A program made the position numbers and the translations under genes. 43,890 nucleotides of DNA from Mesotaenium endlicherianum (lineage: Eukaryota > Streptophyta > Zygnematophyceae > Zygnematales > Mesotaeniaceae). Numbering within the stretch: the stretch's first letter is position 1; every line of letters starts with the position of its first letter. The stretch covers positions 743,888 to 787,777 of the forward strand of contig WELA01003891.1 in the NCBI GenBank assembly GCA_009602735.1. The letters are read 5' to 3'. Positions 1-9,562 of this stretch are shown piece by piece. The notes beneath the pieces were generated by a model. That model ran no database searches and had not been told where the DNA came from. It saw only the letters and a program-made list of their open reading frames with translations.

Positions 1-44
1 GGGGGGGGGCGGGGGGCAGCAGACTTCCGCATCCTGACCTGCAG

Positions 45-499
45 AGGGAGAGTTGGATGACGGAAAGTAAAGATTCGAGTCAAGCGTTGGCGAGATTCGT
101 AACACGCTGCCGGCTCGCACTGCATACGCTCCTTAGTCACTGGCTGGCTGCACTGTCCTCCCTGCCGCCCGCCACCTGGACTTGCCCAGGCTTGCCGGTG
201 ACGCCAGCGCCAGCACTGAAAGCTCAGGGCAGCTCAGAGGAGCTCAGTGCTCGTTCCTTCACGTACCTTACTGTGGTAGCTCGTTCTGACTCGTGCTCTC
301 TCTCCGGCTCTGCATGCGCGGCGCGGCGCAGTCGAGGCCCGACGAGCTCTCTCTGGAGCAGTTTCTGCTACTCTTCAACACGCTGTCTGCGGCGCCGACG
401 GACGAGGGCGGCGTGCTACCAGGCAAAGACGAGGAGGCGGAGGAGCCTCTCTCCCCCGCAGATGCACGCGAATCTGCAGACAGCATGCTTCCCCTGTGA
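45..499 (+). CDS. Last two exons of an unidentified gene (5' part outside window)
   Basis: Two exons can be joined: 45-98 (after acceptor ctgcag, before donor gtaaca; 18 codons) and 332-499 (after acceptor gcgcag, ending in TGA at 497-499). Both boundaries are phase 0, so the frame stays open. The intron, 99-331, ends in a pyrimidine-rich stretch. The terminal exon encodes a helix-like stretch (DELSLEQFLLLFNTL) followed by a very acidic tail rich in Glu, Asp, Pro and Ser that ends SMLPL. I recognise no domain. The protein is incomplete because the gene enters from the left edge. The acidic tail suggests a soluble, partly disordered C terminus. The gene converges on the minus-strand gene that ends at 2168. 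The exon calls rest on splice signals, matching phase and protein-like composition; a transcript could change the boundaries. Confidence 0.5.
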
Positions 500-2167
500 C
501 ACTTGCGCTCCGATCACGCAAGGGAACTTTGCACAACTCAAAAGCGGCAACAAGCAAGTTGCATATCTGTAGAGTGGTGTGCGTGTACTTCTGCCATGCT
601 GTCCTTCCCTGGGCGGCCCCCCAGACTACGACAGGCTGCCCTTGTGGGCGGACCGTGCAATTGGGGTACTCACGTGCAGGGGCTATCTGTTATCATTGGG
701 ACTTTATCGTCTCCGCTTGTGTTGGGTAGTATGCTCTTGGTCGTCTGGTGTTTGGGGTCGAGAGTTGGGAGGGTCCAAGTTTGTCGATGAATGCCAGCTG
801 GCTGCCTCACTACTGAAATAGTACCAGGGCAATGACATTCGTAAGACACGATTCGTGTGAAAACTGTGTTATTGTGCGGTGGTTATGGATTGTGTATGTA
901 AGGGTTTTACTCTTAACTTCTTGCAGAAGGCAACATGTTCTGTCAAGAGGTGTCCCAGAGCCTCGCCCCGTTCTTAAATGGGCGTAGCTAGTTGCACGCT
1001 GGTGTGCATGCAGCATGGCAATCATTCGGATTACTAGGCGATGCCTCGCTGTTGGCTAGGCAAACAGACTGTGTCGAGAAAGCATTCAGCGACGTTCCCA
1101 TATGTGGAGCAAGCTCAGAAAGCTGAGCTTACTTCTTACAGTGCACTCCCACAGACTCAAAGAGCATGCAGAGATTTGTGCCTTACAAGCGAGTGCTCAA
1201 TGTACGCAACCACCAGTTGTGCCTTCCAGAACAGAAAGTTGGGCATTCAGTGGGAAGGTGCGTGCATCGGAAGATCTGGCAGAACGTGGCATGGCAACGC
1301 AAGCTCTGGATTTGCGGAATATTATTATCTTCACATTTGTACATTATATAATCGAATTTACAATATTCACAGCATCGACCCCAGTCACATTCATATCCTG
1401 TTCTCCCCCTTAGCTTTCCGCTGCATGCAACTAGTAATCAAACCAACTTCAACACTTTCTCCTCCAAATCTCTCCACCCCTCACCTCCCACTCTCTTGCT
1501 TTTCTTCCTCACCCCCGTCCACTACTAGGTCTAAGCACCTTTCCAAATAAGAAAGCTCGCTAAATTAGGCAGCACGGAACACTTTGTCCTATCAGCTCTA
1601 CATTTCTAATTTGCCATGCACGGGCAGCCTAAGCCACCAGGCTGAACTGCGGCAGGGCGCTAAGAGGGACAGAGGGGCAAAGAAGACTATAAACAACAGA
1701 GGCAAGCAAACGTTGGTGCTAGTACACAGATAGCCACCAGAAATCTCGTCCTGTGCCACAGGCCACGACCCTATGACTACACCTCTGGCTAGCAAGGAGC
1801 AAGAGAAAAGATGCAAGAAATACAAAGGATACATGCATATTTGGAAGACCATCTGGCCTCACAAGCCCACACCTGGAAGCTTCTTTGGATCAGGCGGAGG
1901 ATCTGGAGGACCAAGGACGCGATGCGGCGACAGCTCAGAGCTCATGAGATGACAGCGCCCAGGAGGAGAGCGGCTGGCCCCCTTCTTTACTCCACTTCTC
2001 CCAGAGAGCAAGAAGAGCTGGCCAGGCAGCCCGGCTTCATGAGACGCGGCAGCGAGCTCAGCTTAGCTCAGCTTCCTTCCCCTCCGCTTCGCCATAGTGT
2101 CATCAGAAGTATCGTAGCAGCCGATGGCTCGATCTTGCCATCGTCACCGTTGTCAGCATCGCTACGA
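500..2167. other. Intergenic stretch between two convergent genes
   Basis: This stretch should contain the 3' untranslated regions of the gene ending at 499 (+) and the gene ending at 2168 (-). It has an AT-rich patch near 1320-1370 and a CT-rich patch near 1440-1530. I see no coding exon, RNA gene or repeat that I can support. The open frames on both strands have no protein-like composition or good splice context. Confidence 0.4.
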
Positions 2168-4013
2168 TCAGTAGATGGCGCGGGGCTGCTGGAGGTGGAA
2201 GGGCTTGGTTTTGCGGCCGCGCGGCGAGAAGCTGCAGCTGGCCGCCGACGTGGTGGAGCCCCAGGCCTGCGACACGTGGCAAGAAAGACGCGCATGGCAC
2301 AAGCAGGCACACGCAGGAGGGAGGGCGCACACGCACGCGTAAGAGGGTCAGCTCGTCCACCACGACATGCTCGCCAACGACAAACAAATACACAGCGTCG
2401 AGTACAGACTGCCGGCGTCGACAGATGTCGTGTAACCAATCCTCGCGAACGAGCGAGCTTTCAGCAGCTTTGTCACTCGAGCCCCAAGTATGCCTGGCAG
2501 CTGGGCGATGTCGCACGGCAGTAAATAGAGACCAGCGCTAGCAGCTGCGAGGTTGGCTCAAAGTCAACGGAGCCTCGTGGGGACTAGGAAGGATAAAAAG
2601 TAGGTAGTCTAGAGGAGAGCCCTCCCCCTCCAGGGGCATGCGTGGGGATTGGAATTGCACACATTGAGGTGACCCACCATGATTGCTCGATCTGCTGCCA
2701 AGCAGGAGACTGGCCATCTCAGCGAGGAGGATGGATTTTACCTCGGAGAAAATAACAGCACACCCAGATAAATGTAACCGAATAATCACGCACTTGAAAT
2801 GTGCGTAGTCTGACGAATGTCAGCAGACAAGAACGCAGACATGTTCAGAACTTTGCAATGTAGCAGGTGCACACACATGAATTACATCCAGTCTCTTTCC
2901 TGGAGCAGGATAAATTATGTGCAGCGACAAGAAACAACCCGCGCACTGAACACGCCAAAAAAAATTATTGATATATATAACAAGATAGAATGGGCTGCTC
3001 GACAAGCAGAAGTATTGAGCATACGAGACATGGGACACAGGGACAGGGGACAGGGGACATGGGACATTGTAGAGTATGGAAACAAGAAGATCTCGTCAGG
3101 TGTGCAGCCAGCTGGAGCAGAAGGACAGAACAATACACACAACTAGGGTGCTTGTGTGAGCGCGGACGCTTACAGGAATTTCCAATGAGACGCTGTGCCT
3201 CTTGGTGCCGGCTCCCGCCAGCTGGCTGTTGGAGCCGAGAAGCTCGTGGATGAGGGCATCTGCGCACGCGCCAAAAAAGGCACAGAAGTATAGTCAGCAT
3301 GGTCACATTTGAGTGCACAGAGTTGACAGCAGAGCAGAGACAAGCGAGGAGACACGAAGCAACATAATCATTAATTTGCCGCACTGTAATGTCTCGCGGT
3401 ACTAGCCAAGTGCAAATGGCGTCCATCAATGTCGAAGCTACCGTGCTCTGCTGTACCTTGCATCCAAGACAATGCTGAGCAACAACCTCCTTTTTGTCGG
3501 GGGGTGAAATTTATTTTCGACAGTGATCACACAAAGACGAAAATGGAGCACGCTGAGACATAGTGGACAAAATCCAATATTTGGGAGTGGAATTTGCATA
3601 TAGCTGGTGCACCCCATCCATGCAAGCAAGGCAATCTGCCTCGCCAAGATTGCTCTATTGGACAACAGAGTTTTCTTTTTTACAATGAGCCATCCCCCCT
3701 CTACCCAAACGAAAGGGTTGGGCGTCAAACGAATGCAAAGCTTATCCATTATGTAACATAATTGAGACATCTCGAGGGTGTATTCACCTTTTTCTGCCCG
3801 GCTAGCCTTGCTGCCACCGGCTGTGCGCGATTGCCGGTAGCCCATCTGGGCCAATTGGGCCTGAATTTGGCTCCTCTTTTGTTGCTTGACGCGCTGCAGG
3901 AACTCCTCCATGACGCTCGTCATCAGCCTCTTCCTTTCCTCCACCTCTCTCATTATTGCGAGTTGGTTGTCCATGTACATATCCTGCTTAGTGGCGCCAT
4001 TGCTGGACCTCAT
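2168..4013 (-). CDS. Four-exon gene, small helical protein of unknown function (160 aa)
   Basis: Exons on the minus strand are 4013-3788 (226 nt, ATG at 4013-4011, donor AAAAAG|gtgaat), 3259-3174 (86 nt, acceptor gcgcag, donor CCT|gtaagc), 2408-2337 (72 nt, acceptor ggcag, donor CGC|gtgcgt) and 2266-2168 (99 nt, pyrimidine-rich acceptor ending gtcgcag, stop TGA at 2170-2168). The phases (1, 0, 0) agree at every junction and the sum is 161 codons including the stop. Exon 1 encodes a long charged amphipathic helix (about residues 15-55, with the stretch EVEERKRLM) that could form a coiled coil, then a basic Ser/Gly segment. Exon 2 continues with a short helix (DALIHELLGSN). Exon 3 is hydrophobic (VYLFVVGEHVVV). 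Exon 4 is basic and Ser-rich. I do not recognise the family. The start is uncertain because the frame stays open upstream to about 4205; I chose the ATG with A at -3. Extra exons in the 764-bp second intron cannot be excluded. Confidence 0.55.
3028..3068. repeat. Short GGGACA tandem repeat in an intron
   Basis: About six imperfect copies of GGGACA or GGGGACA lie in a row on the + strand. They fall within the second intron of the minus-strand gene. This looks like a simple microsatellite; nothing points to a function. Confidence 0.7.
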
Positions 4014-5124
4014 TGTCCCCTCTTGGTCCGAAGGGGACACATGGCAGCATCCCAAGCCGTCAACGAAGAATGGAAGGCAGAGATGGCAGCAGCCACAGGA
4101 GTCTGCGTACACCACCTTGCACCTTATGAGGCGCTGGCAGTGGATGGGAAGCGTCATCTTGGTGAATTTGGTAATTTGTGTCTTGGTAGAGCGCACGGTA
4201 ATCATATTCAGCGCGGTGAGGACCTCTTTTCAGCGAGCTTCCGTCCGTTCGTTATAGCTCCAAAGTAGTCCAATGGATGTCCTCCTGTTCCCCGCTCCGT
4301 CTCAAGTAAATATACCTGACGAGCACTTCTTGCTGGGGCGACAACTGAATGCCTGTTCGTTCGCATTTAGCCTTCACAGCTAAGCTCAAGCCCCGGCTGC
4401 TCTAGTTGGACTCTGGAGTGCAAAGCTGTACTGTAGCACGCAGTAGCACGTTCTGCCGGTGCCTCCTTCGTGCCACTGTGCCTAGAAGGCCCAGCATAAC
4501 CGGCCCAGCCAGGCCTGCCCGATGAAGTGCGATGAGGCCCAACATTAGCCCAGCATGGCCCAGCGTGGCCCAGCATATGCAGCAGATATGCAGCAAAGCC
4601 TGGCATGGCCTAAAAATCCGAACTGGCCACATCAGCCCCGACCAGGCGCTAACCCGCCGGCAGGTACCAGCAGGTACAGACTCCAGCCCAGTTCCACGCG
4701 GTCCAGTGCGGTCCAGGCAGGAACATCGAGGGAGCCTGGCCATGCAGCCAATGAGCTCGAAGGCGGTTTTTCTCAAGCTTGCAAGGCCCGGAGAACCGGA
4801 GGCCCGTGGGCTGCGACTGCTGAGTCAGCAGAAACGGGCACACGCGCGATGCTTTGACCAGCAAAGTAGCAGATTAGAAGGTAAAGTGTGACGTGGAGTT
4901 GCGAACGCTTAAATCTACTCGTGAATATCCCCAAATGTTCGCAAGACCTGACGTGGAAAAGCATGGCCGAAATCTAGCAAGAGTCCGGTGATTTGACCCA
5001 GGGGGGTCGCACGTGGTGACAGGCCGGATCGGACTTGGTCTTAATGGTCCTACACATTGCTACACGTTACGACAGAAGATGATTTCAAATCGAGATTTGT
5101 GAGATATAAATGCATCTGTGTCGC
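4014..5124. other. Upstream region of the minus-strand gene; GGCCCAGC-rich patch
   Basis: This is about 1.1 kb between the predicted start of the minus-strand gene and the left inverted-repeat arm. It should hold that gene's promoter and 5' leader, but I see no clear TATA box. Between about 4488 and 4578 the motif GGCCCAGC or GCCCAGC recurs at least five times at irregular spacing, and 4665-4720 has short doublets (CAGGTACCAG/CAGGTACAG, GCGGTCCAG twice). Open frames here are low in complexity and shift between repeats, so I do not call a gene. Confidence 0.4.
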
Positions 5125-6060
5125 GACTGCTATCCGTTTGATAAATCCACACGCGTGGCACAAGTCACGGCCGCCCAGGTACGGAAGGTCAGCGATGACT
5201 CACCGACCAGAAGATTGATTTTACCACAATAAGCGGCATGAGTCAAAAGTCTGAGTCACTGAAAGGAGTGACTGTGACAGGTCAAATTGACGCTCAACAG
5301 ATGGGTGGGGTTTTGACAGAAAAGTCACCTGAAAAGCTAATTGCTTGGGACCCACGATGGCCCATGCAAGCAGATGCCAGTAAGGCAACACTGACTGGGT
5401 TGCCAACCTAGCAATGCCACGTCAGGGAAGCTGCAAGGAGATGTGTCCCACATCGCTAGGACCCTTGTGTGACGGCCACAACTTAGGCATCCATCTCGGG
5501 TGTCACAAGCCACAGGCCACATAGGCACGACCACTAACTGAGAAGCCAAAGAGTCACACGCGACGGTCACGAGGCATGCATGCAAGCTAAATGACGATTG
5601 TGGGTGACAACGCAAGAGCGGCATGCAAAACAAACGTTGTGACTAAGCGTTGGCATTCTCAAGTGAGGATGGCATGCGTAGTCCCAGGCACGAGTCTTGC
5701 ACGAACCTGCCTCTTTCTTGCCCTCACATTTTGCCAAGAAGCAGAAAGGAGCGCAGGATCGAAAAGAAGAGGAGAAGAAAAGCGCAAAGGAGAAGGACTT
5801 CCCAAGGCTACAGGAGAGCCGAGAAGCCACGCTTCTGCCGACGCTTGGTGATTTTCCCTCTCATTGTATCATAGAAGAGTTAGCGCTGGGGAGTTCCCAA
5901 CTTCGGCTCTTACTTGTAGGAAAGAGAGAGCTTGCAGGATAGAATATGTTAAAAGCCTAGCATAAATTTGGACCAAACACCACAAGCGTGTGTGAGGTGC
6001 GTAAAATGGTGGGTGCTGTGTTAATTTCCAAGTTCTCAGAAGTCTCGAATGTCAAATTGC
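5125..6060. repeat. Left arm of a long imperfect inverted repeat
   Basis: The reverse complement of this stretch matches 27879-28661 continued at 34804-35036. In a 65-bp sample near the outer end I judge about 85% identity. Matching landmarks include the blocks CGCCCAGGTACGGAAG near 5172 (right arm near 34975), CTAATTGCTTGGGACC near 5337, CTCACATTTTGCCAAGAAGCAG near 5725 (20 of these bases lie in the right arm near 28250), and CCAAGTTCTCAGAAGTCT near 6028. The outer 480 bp contain at least eleven GTCAC or GTGAC pentamers. The inner end, caaattgc, meets the first base of the family-A LTR at 6061. The arm keeps the empty form of the B2 insertion site near 5350. It may be the end of an old DNA transposon with long terminal inverted repeats, or one side of a large inverted duplication. 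No transposase is visible. Confidence 0.7.
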
Positions 6061-6237
6061 TGTAGTGATTTGATTTATAATTTATTAGTTGGCATATATT
6101 TTAATGCTTTTGAATATATTTGGAGTAATATTGTGTGGAGTCAACTGTGAATAGATACTCTAGTGACTTGGTTCATGTCCTTTGAACCTTTTAAGGCATT
6201 TTCGAAGTTAGAGGAAGGACCTAGAAGAACTCCACGT
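6061..6237 (+). repeat. A3 5' LTR, first 177 bp
   Basis: It starts TGTAGTGATTTGA and follows the first third of the 503-bp A1 LTR (7742 onward) with scattered substitutions. It stops abruptly at the B1 insertion; the LTR resumes at 23556. Confidence 0.9.
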
Positions 6238-6980
6238 GGAAAGGGGCAGAGTGCCCTAGTGGAAGCATAGTGACTCACGAGGATAGGAACTAGTTGCAAT
6301 CATACTAGAGAGTGCAGCGGCATATCACTAACAAGACTTAGGAAAATTACTTAACATTTTGAGTAGCAAGAAACTGCTCACAAATAATGTAGGATGAAAG
6401 GCCTTGTCATTACAAACCCGTAGAAATTTACAGAAGTGAAAACTGATAAGAAGCAAAGAAGTTATGCCTATTTATAATTTTCTGCCTAAGTGCTCCTCTC
6501 TAGGAGGAAGCTACGGATTTTCCTAAGTGTTTGTCAAATCGTCCCTTCCAGAATATTCGTGAGAAAGCCAGATCAGTCTAATTCGACGTGTCGGGCCAAA
6601 TTGACGTCCACATACATGCATCGACATTACTAGAATATTCTATCTTAGATGCGCTAGGCTAAATCGAGACTTCTAGGTAAATCGACCTAGTCGACACTCC
6701 GCGTCAGCCGAACTTACGTGAAGGTTCGAATTAATTCTAACGGCCAGATCGCTCAACGCTGTCGGTCAATCCGACGGTCGCGCTCACCGCGAATTAAGGA
6801 CAGTCGTCAACCGACCTCAAAACTAATTAAACTTCAGAAATCCGTAACTCTCTCAATACTTGACCAAATTCGATGAACTTCATATCAAAATGACCACAAC
6901 AAAGCACTCTACACTACTGTACAATCAAAGCATACTTCCGTGAAACTCAAAAATGCACATTATAAACCTATGACCTTACA
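6238..6980 (-). repeat. B1 3' LTR
   Basis: This is a 743-bp reverse-strand copy of the B-family LTR. On the + strand it ends CCTTACA at 6980, the complement of the TGTAAGG start. The expected first base T at 6238 is G. It keeps the TATAAATA box (reverse strand, near 6470). Confidence 0.9.
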
Positions 6981-7741
6981 TCATCCCCCTCCTCAAGATG
7001 CGACGTCCTCGACGCATTCTGCAGATAACGTCTCAACTTACTCTTGCAATGAGTCGAGTTGGCCTCTGGCTCCCAAGTGTTGTCGTCTGCATGGTAGCCT
7101 TTCCACTTGACCAGATACTCTTGGACAAATTGTTGACCTCGCTTGACTCGTCGATCGCCGACAATCGCCTCCACTTCATACTCCAATACATCATCGATCT
7201 CGACCGGTGGTGGCGGTGTAGGTAGTCGTCCTGGATGTCCTTCATTCGGGTCAACGTATGGCCGCAAACAACTGACGTGGAACACATCATGGATACGCCA
7301 GCCTGAAGGAAGTTCCAACTTGTAGGTCACTGGATTCAACTCCCTTCTTTTGATTTGGTGTCTTGTTTCTCTGGCACGCATCACAACTCCTCATCCACTC
7401 CTCGATGTCCTTGTCCATATTCCTCCAATAGTACTCTCACTTCAACACGCTTGCGGTCTTCTCGTTTCCAAAGTGTCCAGCATATAAGCAATCATGATGC
7501 TCCGCAAGTAGTAAGTCTCGTAGCTCCTTGATGTCAGGTACCACCACTCTCTTAAAATCACCATAATACCATATGCCGTCCTCCTTCTGCATACTTGAGT
7601 TGGACTCAGCTGCTCCACCATCAGCATACTCTGGGTCTTCTTCATAACCTCTTTGAAGCTTCTTCTTGAAGTCCATATTCTCCTTGCTGACTGAGACAGC
7701 TGCAAGATCACACCTCCTGGATAAAGCGTCTACAAGGTTGA
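6968..7741 (-). pseudogene. B1 pol, C-terminal remnant (end of RNase H, integrase zinc finger, chromodomain)
   Basis: Read from 7741 down, this matches B2 pol from the [10 protein letters not shown] segment through the integrase zinc-binding region to the chromodomain. An internal deletion near 7340 joins the segment just after the CxxC pair of the integrase zinc finger (matching B2 residue about 842) to the GPY/F-adjacent segment [10 protein letters not shown]. The whole DDE catalytic core is missing. The chromodomain ([13 protein letters not shown], then [14 protein letters not shown]) is kept. As in B2, the stop codon (6970-6968) lies inside the LTR. A1 interrupts the frame at 7741. Confidence 0.85.
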
Positions 7742-8244
7742 TGTAGTGATTTGAGTTATTATATATTAGTTCGCATACATTTTAATGTTTTCAAATATAT
7801 TTGGAGTAGTATTGTGTGGAGTCAAGTGTGAATAGGTACTCTAGTAACTTGGTTCATGTCCTTTGAACCTTCCAAGGCATTTTCGAAGTTAGAGGAAAGA
7901 CCTAGAAGAACTCCATGTGGCAAAAGTCAGATGTGCCATTTTTAGGTCAAAAGGACATGTGTACATTATTCTAGAAAGAGGTGGCAAGTTTTGGGATGTG
8001 TTGGGTGCCAACACATCAACATACACCTTCCTAGAAATTACTTATGTAGCAAGTATATAAACAAGAGCTAGAACATAGAAAGACATTCCAGAATCACTCT
8101 TGTACTTGCCAAAATCCAGAAATATATTAACTTTCAAGAAGCCATCTCTCTTTCAAGAAGCTACCACTTGTGTTCAAAGATCCTTGTCTTGAATAGATAA
8201 AGTATTCTGTTTTACTAAGTACTTTATCTATCTGTTTCACTACA
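7742..8244 (+). repeat. A1 5' LTR
   Basis: It runs from TGTAGTGATTT to TTTCACTACA, 503 bp, with TG...CA ends. A TATA box (TATATAAA, 8054-8061) marks the likely RNA polymerase II promoter; transcription would start shortly after it. It is nearly identical to 13921-14423. Confidence 0.95.
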
Positions 8245-8245
8245 G

Positions 8246-8257
8246 TGGTATCGGAGC
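8246..8257 (+). promoter_or_regulatory. A1 primer-binding site (tRNA-iMet type)
   Basis: TGGTATCGGAGC starts two bases after the 5' LTR. It differs at one base from the TGGTATCAGAGC site common in plant-type elements primed by initiator tRNA-Met. B2 has the same 12 bases, which supports shared priming. Confidence 0.85.
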
Positions 8258-8281
8258 TAGGCACTTTGGTAGCACAAGAAG

Positions 8282-9562
8282 ATGGCCGATCCTCAAGACC
8301 AACAGCAAGCTTTCGAAGGAAGCCCTTCCTCTCCAAGACACCCTCCTCCAGCGCCGATGGGAGAGCCCACTCAAGAAAATCTGCAACAACAAGAAGCACC
8401 ACAAGGAGGAGCACACCCTCCTCCAGCGTCGATGGGAGAGCCTACTCAAGGAAATCTGCAACAACAAGAAGCACCACAAGGAGGAGCACCGTCAAATCCC
8501 GTGGCAGCCGCTATAGCAAAGTTGACCCCACCACAAGGAGTTCCCGCAAATGAGTGGGCAGCCTTCCTAATGACCGTCCACAACCAAGTGGGCTTGGCCA
8601 CCTATGAAGCAACCGTGCAAGCGTCAAGAGAAGCTATGGCTGCCATGGTTGCCCCTATTGCGAGCAATGCTCAAAATCCAGCCCCGGCTCAAGCGCCTCC
8701 ACAAGAGCCAACGAGAGCAAGGAAACTCATCAAGCCCGGCAAACCCGACACTTTCAACCCCGGGAAAGGTGCCAACCTGAATTTATGGCTCTACCAAGTG
8801 GAGACGTACCTCGCGTTCCTTGAAGTACCCGAGGAGGACTACGTTCCCTTTGCCGTTACCTTACTTAGAGGAGCAGCAACATCATGGTGGCGTAACTATC
8901 AAGCGGCTATATATCAAGCTATGGCGCACCCCATGCTCGGCCAAGAGCCCCCACCATCATATGCAAGATGGGCAGATTTTCGTGAGGCCCTCAAGAAGCA
9001 ATTCATGCCCATCAATGCGGAGAAGATTGCCCGAGGAAAGCTCCACCATCTCAAGCAAACGACGTCCGTTCAAGAGTATACATCCAGATTTCACGCCCTC
9101 ACTCTTGAGATCCCCAACATGTCTCTCGAGGAGAAGATTGACCGTTACATCTTTGGCCTCAAACCCAAGGTGGCAAAGGAAGTGGAGTTACGCGACTTGA
9201 CGGACTTCTCAAAGATCATTGAAGTGGCCCAAAAGGTGGATACCTTGGATTTCAAGCACTCCGTGCCTTCATCTTCACGGGTACCGACGACGCGGGTGTA
9301 CGCAGCCCCTTCCACATCCGAATCTGGACCCACACCCATGGAAATCGGAGTTATTAAAAGGGACCCCGCGGCTGCCCGGAAGAGTGGAAGACCCTCCAAT
9401 GACACTTATGATGCAAGAAACCAGCAAGGAGTGAAAGCAAGACTCTCCCCGGCTGAAAAAGAAGCTCTCATGACGGCTGGACTATGCTTCTATTGCAAGG
9501 AAAAGGGCCATCGTGCACTTTCATGCCCCAAAAAGTTGTCAAAAAACGGACAGCGCCGGTAG
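8282..9562 (+). CDS. gag: A1 Gag polyprotein (426 aa)
   Basis: Gag forms the virus-like particle and binds the element RNA. Residues about 20-75 are Pro/Gln/Gly-rich with two tandem copies of a roughly 24-residue unit containing [18 protein letters not shown]. Residues about 160-300 form the retrotransposon Gag domain ([12 protein letters not shown], then SWWRNYQ, then [11 protein letters not shown]). A CCHC zinc knuckle lies near the C terminus: C402, C405, H410, C415. The ATG at 8282 is the first after the primer site and opens the long frame. The last 79 nt overlap pol, which is in the -1 frame, and the frameshift signal lies just before the stop at 9560-9562. Copies A2 and A3 are very similar; A3 has one copy of the N-terminal repeat unit. 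No defect is seen. Confidence 0.93.
   Translation: MADPQDQQQAFEGSPSSPRHPPPAPMGEPTQENLQQQEAPQGGAHPPPASMGEPTQGNLQQQEAPQGGAPSNPVAAAIAKLTPPQGVPANEWAAFLMTVHNQVGLATYEATVQASREAMAAMVAPIASNAQNPAPAQAPPQEPTRARKLIKPGKPDTFNPGKGANLNLWLYQVETYLAFLEVPEEDYVPFAVTLLRGAATSWWRNYQAAIYQAMAHPMLGQEPPPSYARWADFREALKKQFMPINAEKIARGKLHHLKQTTSVQEYTSRFHALTLEIPNMSLEEKIDRYIFGLKPKVAKEVELRDLTDFSKIIEVAQKVDTLDFKHSVPSSSRVPTTRVYAAPSTSESGPTPMEIGVIKRDPAAARKSGRPSNDTYDARNQQGVKARLSPAEKEALMTAGLCFYCKEKGHRALSCPKKLSKNGQRR

Noticed and set aside
1811..2524. 237-codon plus-strand frame and a plus-strand segment ending at 2435
   Set aside because: It covers minus-strand exons 3 and 4, which have better splice acceptors and matching phases. It has Arg-rich low-complexity composition and no good start.
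6061..6237. A solo or independent partial LTR
   Set aside because: The missing part continues exactly at 23556, with a five-base duplication around B1.
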